The notes: generated by a model from the letters alone, not told the origin. A stretch of DNA of 64,000 nt from Tolypothrix sp. PCC 7712 (GCF_025860405.1 NZ_CP063788.1:62001-126000), one strand, 5' to 3'; shown: positions 48,126-57,498, counted from the stretch's first letter. Translations and numbers: made by a program.

Positions 48126-49286
48126 ATGAATGAAATTACTTTAGCATGGTTACAATTAACTAAAAATAAATTTCGTTTGGTAGGTATATTAAGTGGAATA
48201 TCAATTTTGGTGGCAACAGTATTAACTAATCTGGGGTTGCAAGATGCTCTTTATGAGAGTAATACTAGAATACATCAAAATTTTAAAGGAGAGTTGGTTC
48301 TCATTCATAAAAAAACTAACGTTTTACATGAATCTTTACCTTTTTCTACAACTTATTTATATAGATTAGAAGGATTAGCAGAAGTAACTAATATTAGTTC
48401 TTTATATTTAAACTTTTCAAGACTACAAATACCAAATATTACCAACGAAACTTTTGTTTTAGTATTTGGAGTCAATATTAATAATTCTCCTTTTAAGGTT
48501 GAAAATCTTAATGAAAAACTTGATAAAGCAAAAATTCCTAACGTGGTATTAATTGATAGAAATTCGCGTCCTGAATATAGTATTTTAATTAAGGAATATG
48601 ATTCAGGAATAATTCCTATAATTAAACTGGATGGAAAAAAGGTAAGAATTGAAGATGTAGTACAATTTAATACAGCTTCTTTTGTTTCCGATGTTTCTTT
48701 TATTACTAGCAGTTTTAATTTTATAGAAATCTTTCCTTATCTCAACCCTAATAATATTAATATCGGCGTGATTCAACTTAAACAAAATGTTAATCCAAAA
48801 AGTTTTATAAAAAAACTTGAAGATAAGAAATATTTACCTGTAAACCTCAAACTTTTAACGCGTCAAGAATTTATAGACTCAGAAAAGCAATATTGGGCAA
48901 TTAGATCTCCAATTGGCTTTGTATTCAGTTTAGTTGTATTTATGACAGTTATAGTACAGGTTATAGTAGTGTATCAAATTATGTCTACTGAAATAGCTTC
49001 TCATCTTCCAGAATATGCTTTATTAAAAGCCAGAGGTTATACAAACAGTTACTTTGTAATAGTCATATTACAAGAATCTATATTTTTAGCGATTTTAGCT
49101 TATCTTCAGGGCTTAATAATTTCTCTATTTATATATGAGCTTGCCAAAGATGCTACATCTTTACCCATAACAATGGATTTTAGAAGAGCTATCATCGTGT
49201 TATTATTAACGATGGGAGTATGTTTAGCAGCAAGTTTAATTGCCACAAATAAATTAAAAGAAGCTGATCCTATCAATCTACTTTAA
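48126..49286 (+). CDS. DevC-type ABC exporter permease
   Basis: 386 residues from the ATG at 48126 (MNEITLAWLQLTKNKFRL), the usual length of DevC. There is one N-terminal membrane segment (about 20-40), a large periplasmic domain, and three C-terminal segments (about 265-290, 315-335, 355-375) as in FtsX/MacB-type permeases. The frame is open upstream through 48003, into the ISAs1 end. The 41 extra codons look protein-like (EEIKAEILAQIKEFIAKAY) and may be the fused tail of a lost gene. It pairs with the ATPase gene 44 bases downstream. Confidence 0.88.
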   Translation: MNEITLAWLQLTKNKFRLVGILSGISILVATVLTNLGLQDALYESNTRIHQNFKGELVLIHKKTNVLHESLPFSTTYLYRLEGLAEVTNISSLYLNFSRLQIPNITNETFVLVFGVNINNSPFKVENLNEKLDKAKIPNVVLIDRNSRPEYSILIKEYDSGIIPIIKLDGKKVRIEDVVQFNTASFVSDVSFITSSFNFIEIFPYLNPNNINIGVIQLKQNVNPKSFIKKLEDKKYLPVNLKLLTRQEFIDSEKQYWAIRSPIGFVFSLVVFMTVIVQVIVVYQIMSTEIASHLPEYALLKARGYTNSYFVIVILQESIFLAILAYLQGLIISLFIYELAKDATSLPITMDFRRAIIVLLLTMGVCLAASLIATNKLKEADPINLL

Positions 49287-49330
49287 ACTTTTTATTCTCT
49301 TTGCAGATAAATAATATTTTGGTCACAAAA

Positions 49331-50026
49331 ATGTTGAATTCAACAATAGTAAATATAAGAAATCTCAATTATTACTATGAAACCAAAAGAAGTAAAATTC
49401 AAGTTTTATTTGATATTAATCTTGAAATAAAAACTGGAGAATTTGTGTTCCTTACTGGTCCTTCTGGTTCAGGTAAGAGTACATTGTTGAGTTTAATCGG
49501 CGGTTTACGTTCTGTACAAGAAGGAAGTATTGAAGTTTTTGGATATGAATTGAAAAAAATGAATCAACGACAAGGAAAAAAAGTTAGACGATTGATTGGC
49601 TATATTTTTCAAGCTAGTAATCTTGTTAATTGTTTAACTGTTCAACAAAATTTGCAAATGTCTTTGAAGCTTAATCCCATTAAATATAGCAGAAAAGAAA
49701 TGATTGAACTATCAAATACTACTTTAGAAATGGTAGGTTTAGACCATAGAATTAATTATTACCCCGATGATTTATCAGGTGGCGAAAAACAAAGAGCCGC
49801 TATTGCCTGTGCTTTAGTAAATAAACCTAAATTAATCCTTGCGGATGAACCTACAGCAGCTTTAGATGGTAAATCTGCCCAAAATATTATTAACTTAATG
49901 CATCATTTGGTGAAACAAGAAGAAACTTCTATTTTAATGATTACCCATGACAATAGGTTTTTGAATATTGCTGATCATATTATTCATATTCAAGATGGTA
50001 AAAGCTTCTTCAAAAGCCAAATTTAA
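49331..50026 (+). CDS. DevA-type ABC exporter ATPase
   Basis: 231 residues from the ATG at 49331 (a TTG 30 bases earlier is also in frame). Walker A GPSGSGKST, ABC signature LSGGEKQRAAI, Walker B LILADEPTAALD and a switch His in ITHD are all intact. It is a LolD/MacB-like ATPase of the DevA branch and should energise the DevC-like permease and the DevB-like adaptor at 40007-41206. With the adjacent fusion enzyme the likely cargo is a lipid or glycolipid. Confidence 0.9.
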   Translation: MLNSTIVNIRNLNYYYETKRSKIQVLFDINLEIKTGEFVFLTGPSGSGKSTLLSLIGGLRSVQEGSIEVFGYELKKMNQRQGKKVRRLIGYIFQASNLVNCLTVQQNLQMSLKLNPIKYSRKEMIELSNTTLEMVGLDHRINYYPDDLSGGEKQRAAIACALVNKPKLILADEPTAALDGKSAQNIINLMHHLVKQEETSILMITHDNRFLNIADHIIHIQDGKSFFKSQI

Positions 50027-50160
50027 ATAGTGTTCAATTTGTAAAGGAGTAGTCAGTAGCTCTGCTAAAAATTCAATCGCCTCATCAGTAGCCAAATCAG
50101 ATGGTTGATATTCATCATCAGTAAACCAAAAAGTTTTTCTCGAAAGAGCGATCGTTAAAA
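50027..50160 (-). other. Possible gene remnant downstream of devA
   Basis: On the minus strand this gap can be read as LSRKTFWFTDDEYQPSD..., followed by an acidic helical stretch ending near the devA stop codon. It looks protein-like, but I see no start and no clear end, so it may be a scrap of a displaced gene. Confidence 0.25.
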
Positions 50161-50203
50161 TACTTATATTTTTTGATACTTATTGATACACAATTCTCTG
50201 TGG

Positions 50204-50251
50204 TGTGGGTTCGCGCATAAGATGTGTGGGTTCGCGCATAAGATGAAATTT
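50204..50251 (+). repeat. Left-end tandem repeats of the second TnsAB element
   Basis: A 21-base unit starting TGTGGGTTCGCGCATAAG occurs twice back to back (50204-50224 and 50225-50245), the second running on into AAATTT. A third, partial site (AATTCGCGCATAA at 51678-51690) is split by IS701 copy 3 and resumes as ATAAAGTGAAAT at 53080. Confidence 0.65.
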
Positions 50252-50268
50252 AAACTACGAATTTATAA

Positions 50269-51657
50269 CCCTGTTTTGTCACTCTGGCAGTAGTATAATA
50301 AGGTAAAAATGCTAGAACCAAGACACAGAGCATGGTACAGCCCCGTCCAGCCGCACCAACAGTCAAATTTGTGGACGAATATTGCCAGTGGTATAAAAGT
50401 CTGTTTCCAGATGTTAGGAGTTTCGAGGCTTTTAAATATCTCCATGTAGGCTGCATTTCTGATCTAAAACGTAAAACATTGCCAGAAATAGCAAAAATCG
50501 TAGGATTAGATAACCAGCAAGGGTTGCATCATTTTCTAACTACATCACCTTGGGATATAGAAAAGTTAAGAACCTTAAGGTTAGAGTTAATTTTACAAGT
50601 GCTAAAAGGTAGACCAATCATTTTAATTATTGATGAGACAGGGGATAAAAAGAAAGGGAGCAAGACAGATTATGTGAAACGGCAGTATATAGGAAATTTG
50701 GGAAAAACAGATAATGGAATTGTGGCAGTGACAGTATATGGTGTTTTCTGTGGGATGACATTTCCATTACTGTTTGAAGTGTATAAACCCAGGGAAAGAT
50801 TACAGGCAGGAGATAAGTACCGCACTAAACCAGAAATAGCAGCAATACTGATAAAAAAGCTACAATCAATGGGTTTTAAATTCAACTTAGTACTTGCAGA
50901 TAGCTTATATGGAGAGAGTGGTAAGAATTTCATATCTGTATTAGATGAACTAAACTTGAACTATATAGTAGCGATTCGGTCAAATCATTATGTAGAAATA
51001 CTTCCACGACAACATATTCAATATTTAAAGTGGCAGAAGTTTCAAAGGGTATTCTCTGACTTGAGTCGGGAAAATCGATTTATTAGAGAAATTATTCCGG
51101 GAAAACGTGGAGAACTTAGATATTGGCAAATTACTACAGATCCAGAAAATTTGCCTGATAACACTACTTGGTATGTGATGAGTAAATATCCAGACATTAC
51201 GCCAAGAGAAGTTGGAAATTTTTACGGTTTAAGAACTTGGGTCGAGTACGGGTTAAAACAAAGTAAGAATGAATTAGGTTGGTCAGATTTTCGCCTGACT
51301 CACTACCCAGATATTGAGCGATGGTGGGAAATTATTTGCAGTGCTTATTTAATGGTTAGTCTGCATTCGGAGCAACTGTTTCAGTCTCCATCACAACGAG
51401 AGTCAAAATTTGTTTCACATCCTTGGTGGGATAATGGAAATGGCTGGAAGAACATTCTTAACAATCTTCGTTTGATTATTCAACCTTTTACTTTATTTAA
51501 TCTGATATATCCCTGGTTAACGGTTTTTCCTATTCCTCAATTAGCTTTGGGTTTTTTTAAACTTCAATCTATTATTTATAGCCTCACCAGTTCAATTTTT
51601 ATATCCCTGATTCACCCTGATTTCTACTTTTCCTCTGCCTAGAGTGACAAAAGAGGG
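50269..51657 (+). mobile_element. IS701-family element, copy 2
   Basis: 1389 bp, same ends and orientation as copy 1, flanked by ATAA on both sides (50265-50268 and 51658-51661). It lies inside the left end region of the second TnsAB element. Confidence 0.85.
50332..51642 (+). CDS. IS701-family transposase
   Basis: 436 residues, the same residue string as the product of 38442-39752. The catalytic motifs IIDETGDKKKG, LADSLYGES and the downstream Glu block are present. Probably active or recently active, given the absence of decay. Confidence 0.92.
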   Translation: MVQPRPAAPTVKFVDEYCQWYKSLFPDVRSFEAFKYLHVGCISDLKRKTLPEIAKIVGLDNQQGLHHFLTTSPWDIEKLRTLRLELILQVLKGRPIILIIDETGDKKKGSKTDYVKRQYIGNLGKTDNGIVAVTVYGVFCGMTFPLLFEVYKPRERLQAGDKYRTKPEIAAILIKKLQSMGFKFNLVLADSLYGESGKNFISVLDELNLNYIVAIRSNHYVEILPRQHIQYLKWQKFQRVFSDLSRENRFIREIIPGKRGELRYWQITTDPENLPDNTTWYVMSKYPDITPREVGNFYGLRTWVEYGLKQSKNELGWSDFRLTHYPDIERWWEIICSAYLMVSLHSEQLFQSPSQRESKFVSHPWWDNGNGWKNILNNLRLIIQPFTLFNLIYPWLTVFPIPQLALGFFKLQSIIYSLTSSIFISLIHPDFYFSSA

Positions 51658-51690
51658 ATAAGGATTCCAGCCTCTCTAATTCGCGCATAA

Positions 51691-53079
51691 CCCTGTTTTG
51701 TCACTCTCGCGGTAGTATAAGAATGTATAAACGCTAGAACAAAGACACAGAGCATGGTACAGCCTCGTCCAGCCGCACCAACAGTGAAATTTGTGGACGA
51801 ATATTGTCAGTGGTATAAAAGCCTGTTTTCAGATGTTAGAAGCTTCGAGGCTTTTAAGTACCTACATGTAGGATGTATTTCGGAATTAAAACGTAAAACT
51901 TTACCAGAAATAGCGAAAATTGTAGGATTAGATAACCATCAAGGACTACATCATTTTTTAACTTCATCTCCTTGGCAAGTAGAACAGTTCAGAATCTTGC
52001 GGTTAGAACTAATTTTACAGATGCTTCAAGGTAAACCAATCATTTTAATTATTGATGAAACAGGAGATAAAAAGAAAGGGAACAAGACAGATTATGTCAA
52101 AAGGCAGTACATAGGAAACTTGGGAAAAACTGAGAATGGAATTGTAGTAGTAACAGTGTATGGTGTTTTCTGTGGAATGACATTTCCATTGCTATTTGAA
52201 GTTTATAAACCTCGAGAAAGATTAAAGGCAGGGGATAAATATCGTACTAAGCCAGAAATAGCAGCCATTTTAATGAGAAAGCTACAGTTGATGGGCTTTA
52301 AATTCAACTTAGTATTGGCAGACAGCTTATATGGAGAAAGTGAGACAAATTTCATCTCCGTATTAGATGAACTGAACTTGAAATATATAGTTGCAATTAG
52401 GTCAAATCATTATGTAGAGCTACTTCCACGACAAAGAATTCAATACCTAAAATGGCATAGATTTAAACGAGTATTCTCAAATCTCAACAGCGAGAATCGC
52501 TTTATTAGAGAAATAATCCCAGGAAAACGTGGACGACTTAGATATTGGCAAATTACAACAGATGCAGAAGAATTGCCTGAGAGTTCTACTTGGTATGTGA
52601 TGAGTAAATATCCAGACATTACGCCAAGAGATGTTGGCAATTTTTATGGGTTAAGAACTTGGGTTGAGTATGGATTAAAACAAAGTAAGAATGAACTAGG
52701 TTGGGCAGATTATCGTTTGACTCATTATCCTGATATCGAAAAATGGTGGGAGATTGTTTGCAGTGCTTACCTCATGGTTAGCTTGCACTCAGAACAAATA
52801 TTTCAGATGCCAATACAATCCAACTTCAAGTTTGCTTCACACCCCTGGTGGGATGATGGAAAAGGTTGGAAGAATATACTTAACAATCTCCGGTTGATTA
52901 TTCAACCTTTTACCTTATTTAATTTAATCTCCCCCTGGTTAACAGTTTTTCCTATTCCTCAATTATCTTTGGGGTTTTCTAAGCTCCAATCTATTGTTTA
53001 TAGGCTTACCTCTCCAATTTTTATATTCCTTGGTCACCCAGATTTCTACTTTTCCTCTGCCTAGAGTGACAAAACAGGG
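51691..53079 (+). mobile_element. IS701-family element, copy 3 (diverged)
   Basis: 1389 bp with ends CCCTGTTTTGTCACTCT on both sides, flanked by ATAA (51687-51690 and 53080-53083). It is inserted within a TTCGCGC-ATAA-AGTGAAAT transposase-site repeat of the second TnsAB element, which is restored if the IS and one ATAA are removed. Confidence 0.88.
51754..53064 (+). CDS. IS701-family transposase (diverged copy)
   Basis: 436 residues of equal length, with scattered substitutions relative to the other two copies (for example SSPWQVEQFRILR for TSPWDIEKLRTLR). It keeps IIDETGDKKKG and LADSLYGES and appears functional. It arrived as an independent member of the same IS family. Confidence 0.92.
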   Translation: MVQPRPAAPTVKFVDEYCQWYKSLFSDVRSFEAFKYLHVGCISELKRKTLPEIAKIVGLDNHQGLHHFLTSSPWQVEQFRILRLELILQMLQGKPIILIIDETGDKKKGNKTDYVKRQYIGNLGKTENGIVVVTVYGVFCGMTFPLLFEVYKPRERLKAGDKYRTKPEIAAILMRKLQLMGFKFNLVLADSLYGESETNFISVLDELNLKYIVAIRSNHYVELLPRQRIQYLKWHRFKRVFSNLNSENRFIREIIPGKRGRLRYWQITTDAEELPESSTWYVMSKYPDITPRDVGNFYGLRTWVEYGLKQSKNELGWADYRLTHYPDIEKWWEIVCSAYLMVSLHSEQIFQMPIQSNFKFASHPWWDDGKGWKNILNNLRLIIQPFTLFNLISPWLTVFPIPQLSLGFSKLQSIVYRLTSPIFIFLGHPDFYFSSA

Positions 53080-53191
53080 ATAAAGTGAAATCGACTGTGT
53101 GATTTGAACGATATTTTTGCCAAAGGGTCACGAAATGCTTCAAAACTCATTAGGACAAGATATACTTCATAATTTAGTTGTGAGTTGTAAG

Positions 53192-53312
53192 AATGATAAT
53201 CGTATAGTTGGGGGGAGACAGGGTTGAGCAAAGCTCAACCCTGTCTCATTAATAAAGAGAATGGGAAGAAGCTGCCGTCGGCAGCTTCTTCCCCCACCCA
53301 ATGATTATCATT
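53192..53312. repeat. Nested palindromic element after tnsC
   Basis: The outer inverted arms are AATGATAATC (53192) and GATTATCATT (53303). Inside are two perfect hairpins: 13-bp stem GACAGGGTTGAGC with loop AAA (53217-53245) and 14-bp stem GGGAAGAAGCTGCC with loop GTC (53263-53293). It begins immediately after the tnsC stop, where tniQ would be expected. It could be a mobile palindromic unit or a strong bidirectional terminator. Confidence 0.65.
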
Positions 53313-53313
53313 A

Positions 53314-54780
53314 TTATGTTGTTGACGGCGATTCATGCCCAACAGTGTCTCGCTTGGGTTTGCGTTGTCCAACCCGTGTGCCTGACTTTTTCTGGGGACT
53401 CTTATCTGTTTGCTGTTGCGTGTCCTGGGTTATCGCCTGAAGGTCAGTACTAGGATTACTAAGTGGCGTTTCAGTAATTTCAAGCGTTTGAGTAGATGTA
53501 GTTTTCTTACGAGTCTGCTTTTTCTTCAAGGCTGGCTCTACGGGGATCTCGTTTGCTGTTGTGGTCGTAAATTCTTGTGGTGCAGGTACGTTTGGCTTTT
53601 TCCGAGTCGATGTAGTTTTAGGTGGTGACTCTGTTTTCGATGAAGTGATTTCACTACCGACCAACGGAGTTTCAGGAGGGACTGCACTAGTCGGTACATC
53701 CGTTGAACCCATTCCTATTTGTAGCAAATGCCATAAGTGTTCGCGGCGGCTCTCCATATAGCTCAGTTTTTCTTCGCCTTCAGTCGCTTCTATTGCCATA
53801 CGTTCGCACTGCGCTAGCGTTAGGGTATGTTCGTGTAATTGTTTTAAAGTTAAAGCTTTATTTCCATCATCTAATGCCGCCGCCACAGTTCTGATGAGCC
53901 AGTCTTTTAGGACTCCAAGACAGCCAATAGAATGTTCATAGAAGTAAAGCCAATGCTGCATTAATTCAGGAATATTAGTATCAAGAGGTACTTGCTTGAG
54001 GAGTGCCAATAACGCTGCTTGAAAATCCAAACGGTCTTGTTCATTTTGGTACAAATAGCGCGGAAAGTGGATATCCAGACCGCGCCGGGATGCTTGACCA
54101 CTTAAATTGCGGAAATTTAACAGTTCGTAAGTACCAATCAGGATGTGTAAAACACCCGTAACATTCGTCATGGATTTAATCCAATCCAACTGGTCTAAAA
54201 GCTTGCCAGCATTACTTCCAGTCCCAATCTTCATTAAATGTTGCGCTTCATCCAGGATAACCGCACGTACACCACGTTTGGTTATCGCTTCTTCTAATGC
54301 GTGGCGCAGTTCTGGAGAATCATTAAACTGGGAAGTTTTGCTAGTACGTCCACGCCCTTTTTTCTCCCATGCCTCCGACGTATCAATGTCTACAATGCTA
54401 CGACGCTCGTAGAATGGCTCATTCAAAAGCTTCAGCGCAGTCCGGTAATAGTCAGTTCGATTAAACACCCCACTGTCAGGTGGACGTGTCTCTATCAGTA
54501 ACAGAGGTAATTGAGGTACATAACCGTTGCGGTAGCTTGAGTCATTTGATACATAATCCTCAGTTTGAGGCGCATTTAAACGTCGGGCAATTTGCCGTAT
54601 CATCGTCGTCTTGCCCACACCGCTTGGCCCATACACCAACACATGAGCAAATCCGGCAGGTTCTCGAATCGCACGCATGAGCAGCATATCTACCCGTGCT
54701 AACTGTGGATGTAAAACTGCATACTCCTTAAATTGAGTAAGTAAGTTTATGTCATCGCTCCTGTTCCTGTTTAAATCCAT
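53314..54780 (-). CDS. tnsC: TnsC-like AAA+ ATPase of the second TnsAB element
   Basis: 488 residues: Walker A GPSGVGKTT near 51-59, Walker B VILDEAQHLM near 175-185, and an AAA+ core like that of the TnsC at 15393-16520. It then has an extra Thr/Pro/Lys-rich linker of about 110 residues before the shared basic tail RKPKRDTVG. It directly abuts tnsAB (no gap). Its natural C-terminus is intact, yet no tniQ overlaps or follows it. The element therefore cannot choose targets by itself unless TniQ is supplied in trans. Confidence 0.9.
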   Translation of the reverse strand: MDLNRNRSDDINLLTQFKEYAVLHPQLARVDMLLMRAIREPAGFAHVLVYGPSGVGKTTMIRQIARRLNAPQTEDYVSNDSSYRNGYVPQLPLLLIETRPPDSGVFNRTDYYRTALKLLNEPFYERRSIVDIDTSEAWEKKGRGRTSKTSQFNDSPELRHALEEAITKRGVRAVILDEAQHLMKIGTGSNAGKLLDQLDWIKSMTNVTGVLHILIGTYELLNFRNLSGQASRRGLDIHFPRYLYQNEQDRLDFQAALLALLKQVPLDTNIPELMQHWLYFYEHSIGCLGVLKDWLIRTVAAALDDGNKALTLKQLHEHTLTLAQCERMAIEATEGEEKLSYMESRREHLWHLLQIGMGSTDVPTSAVPPETPLVGSEITSSKTESPPKTTSTRKKPNVPAPQEFTTTTANEIPVEPALKKKQTRKKTTSTQTLEITETPLSNPSTDLQAITQDTQQQTDKSPQKKSGTRVGQRKPKRDTVGHESPSTT

Positions 54781-57498
54781 CTATTTGTATTCCGCTAATA
54801 TTGGCAGTGAACTTAGATCCAACGGTTCAACGTTTCGAGATGGTACGTGCTGCGATGCAACATCTTCACTCTGTTGTGCCAATACAGCAAATGTTGAATG
54901 AACTTGGTTTACTGATGGAACAGAAGAATTACTAGACGTTAAATTGTCTAGTAAGCGTTTACTTTCCAAATCACGCAATCTTTGCAGCAACAAGGCTTCA
55001 TGTTCTTGGACATTGGCAATGAAGTCAGCTAAATGTTTGGCATTCAAATTCGTCGCCGTGGCGCTACGTTTGTTCAATTGCCTAATTTCTTGTGCCGCTA
55101 ACAACACTTCTTTTTCAGTGCGTCCCACGAAAGTACTGTAATACTGAGAGATACATCTCACCCAGCGCCCATCAACATAGGCGTAAGCAACTCCCATATC
55201 AAAAGGATCGTAGCGTACTGGTACTAATGTTTTTTCTACATTGGGATTGCGGAAAGCATCACTCCAATAGTAGAGATAATTGACTTTAATCCCTTGTCCC
55301 GGCTGAACTTTCGCCTGACCTTTGGGCGTGGAAGGACGTGTTGCCATGAGGAACTCTTCGTTATAAGCAATACTTCGGTGTAAGCGTTCTCCGGCGATTG
55401 ACAACCCTTCGGTATAAACAACGCCTGGAGACGCACCTAATGAGTCATGATAATTTGAGTCGTAAATCGAGTAAGCCCACTGGGTCAGGTAAGTATATAA
55501 ATCTCCCAAATTCCAAACAGCTAACTGTTTTGGGTCAACAGTTTTGGTGAGTTGACGCGGCTGTTTACTTGCTTGAGTATTACCTAATAGGTTATAGATA
55601 AACTCAGTATTTGTCGTCCCAAATAATCGTTCAATTACCGACCCAAAGCGGGGTTTACCACCAGGTCGTGTTTTCTTGGTGCAGTGGTAGCGTGCTAGCA
55701 AGGTGTCAAAGTATATACTGTGGAATTCTTTGCCACCATCTACAACTAATGTTGAGGGAAAACGACCTTGGCGCTGGACTAAAATACGTAGCCCCATCAT
55801 GCAAGACCTGTAAGAAGGTGCATCAAAAGTCAGATAAACTGCCAATATTCGCCGAGAATAAGCATCGGTCAGTAATGTTAGCCAAGGTCGTCCCAGTAAC
55901 CGACCTGTAGCTTGTGAGCGTAATTCAATATCGAGTTCGGTATGGTCGATATGGACTATCTCCAGTGGACGGTTTCCGTGAGGACGTGTATTTAAAGCTA
56001 GTTCCCAGACAAAAGGCTCTGTTGCGTATGCGGCTTTTGCTCCCTGACGCTTTAATGTCTGCTCATGGGTTGGGCGTTTTTTTAAACGCTGGTAGAAGGT
56101 GCGGTTACTAAGGGGTTGTATATTTAATGCTGTACAGGCTCTGACATACGCCCGATATACTGAAGCGCCTGTCGCTTGTCTTGGTGTTTCAAAATGCTCC
56201 TTAATAAATTTATCTAATAATTCACTTGAATCTGTTGGCGATTTTGGTTGACGATTCCCTTGCTGATGTGTGCGTGGTAGCAACCCGACATAACCGCAAC
56301 CTAAACTTGCTTCTGCTTCACGGAACTGTTGTACCCATCTACGCAAGGTACGTGGGTTGATGTCTTGATAGATATCTGTATGGCGTTGGAAATATGCTTG
56401 TACTATATTAAATTTTCGATTCGCTTCTTTTAAGTGAGATGGAGAAGCGGCCTCCATTAAAGTCCGTACAGTTTCATTTCTTGTTACATCTGTAACTCCG
56501 TTGTGGATTTTAATGGTGCCACTGTCGAATAACTGGAGAAAAAATGCTGTGGGCAACTGTATTGGGAAGCCTGACTCTGGTAATAGCGTGGTTGTGGTCT
56601 CGCCATAGTTAACTAAAGTCCATAGCGCCGAATCCCACTCAAGGGCTGTGTTAGGTAGCAGTGTTGTGGGACTACTGGGAGTATTCTTTGTAGTTACTCC
56701 TACAACAGATGCGTGTGTATAAGCGTCATGATTTTGTTGACTTACCCATAATCGTGTCCTGTAATGTTCAACTAAGGGGACAGCAGACAAATCCACGTAC
56801 AAAAGCTCAGTTGCAATCATGATGTATATGTCATTGGCACATACATCATTTAATTCTTGTAGCAATGCCGCAATCGTTATTCCTGGATTTGCTTCCAGGT
56901 AAGCCAGAACTGTCGAGTGTACATCTGTTGTCAAATTTGATTTAAATCCCAGGTAATCTGACAAAAACATCAAGTTCTGGGTAAAGACGGGATTCAATTC
57001 GGCATCAGTACGAACGCAGTATTTTAGACCAAATTGTGATGCGTGTGCTTCTCCTGGTGGGCAACGCCAATGACCGGATGCTGTTTTTTGATAACGCCCA
57101 GGATATTTTTGTGCTAAGAACTCTAGTTCCTTAACTGTTTTCCACTCTTCCCAGCAAGCACCATCATGACGTAATACAAAAAAGTCAGGGGTATGATAGT
57201 GACCTATATTACGCCCTGCTTGATTTTTATACTGGATTTTGAATGGTGGGGGCTGGTCGTAGAACTCTAAAACTTTGGGGTCGTGTTCCATCAAGTAAAT
57301 CGCCCACAATTCCACTGTATGGCTCTCGAATTGAATTGTGACCCCCATTTTAGAACTAGGGTACACGCCACAAACGTTCTTGGTTCGTCCTTGTACCCGA
57401 CGTGAGGGTGGGGATTTCCTGATTTGTGTAATCAAATCAATGGTGTTGGTTGCTAGTTGCTGTTGCCTACACCAATCTTCAAACTCGAATTCGTTCAT
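54781..57498 (-). CDS. tnsAB: TnsA-TnsB fusion transposase of the second element
   Basis: 905 residues from the ATG at 57498 (MNEFEFEDWC), chosen because it aligns with the start of the other TnsAB. The frame is open 13 codons further. TnsA part: HTPDFFVLR and WEEWKTVKE supply Asp and Glu-x-Lys. TnsB part: DDE residues in IVHIDHTELD, LVVDGGKEF and SVIERLFGT. The two TnsAB proteins are clearly homologous but well diverged, so the elements are different families of one group. It appears intact and heads the operon with tnsC. Confidence 0.92.
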   Translation of the reverse strand: MNEFEFEDWCRQQQLATNTIDLITQIRKSPPSRRVQGRTKNVCGVYPSSKMGVTIQFESHTVELWAIYLMEHDPKVLEFYDQPPPFKIQYKNQAGRNIGHYHTPDFFVLRHDGACWEEWKTVKELEFLAQKYPGRYQKTASGHWRCPPGEAHASQFGLKYCVRTDAELNPVFTQNLMFLSDYLGFKSNLTTDVHSTVLAYLEANPGITIAALLQELNDVCANDIYIMIATELLYVDLSAVPLVEHYRTRLWVSQQNHDAYTHASVVGVTTKNTPSSPTTLLPNTALEWDSALWTLVNYGETTTTLLPESGFPIQLPTAFFLQLFDSGTIKIHNGVTDVTRNETVRTLMEAASPSHLKEANRKFNIVQAYFQRHTDIYQDINPRTLRRWVQQFREAEASLGCGYVGLLPRTHQQGNRQPKSPTDSSELLDKFIKEHFETPRQATGASVYRAYVRACTALNIQPLSNRTFYQRLKKRPTHEQTLKRQGAKAAYATEPFVWELALNTRPHGNRPLEIVHIDHTELDIELRSQATGRLLGRPWLTLLTDAYSRRILAVYLTFDAPSYRSCMMGLRILVQRQGRFPSTLVVDGGKEFHSIYFDTLLARYHCTKKTRPGGKPRFGSVIERLFGTTNTEFIYNLLGNTQASKQPRQLTKTVDPKQLAVWNLGDLYTYLTQWAYSIYDSNYHDSLGASPGVVYTEGLSIAGERLHRSIAYNEEFLMATRPSTPKGQAKVQPGQGIKVNYLYYWSDAFRNPNVEKTLVPVRYDPFDMGVAYAYVDGRWVRCISQYYSTFVGRTEKEVLLAAQEIRQLNKRSATATNLNAKHLADFIANVQEHEALLLQRLRDLESKRLLDNLTSSNSSVPSVNQVHSTFAVLAQQSEDVASQHVPSRNVEPLDLSSLPILAEYK

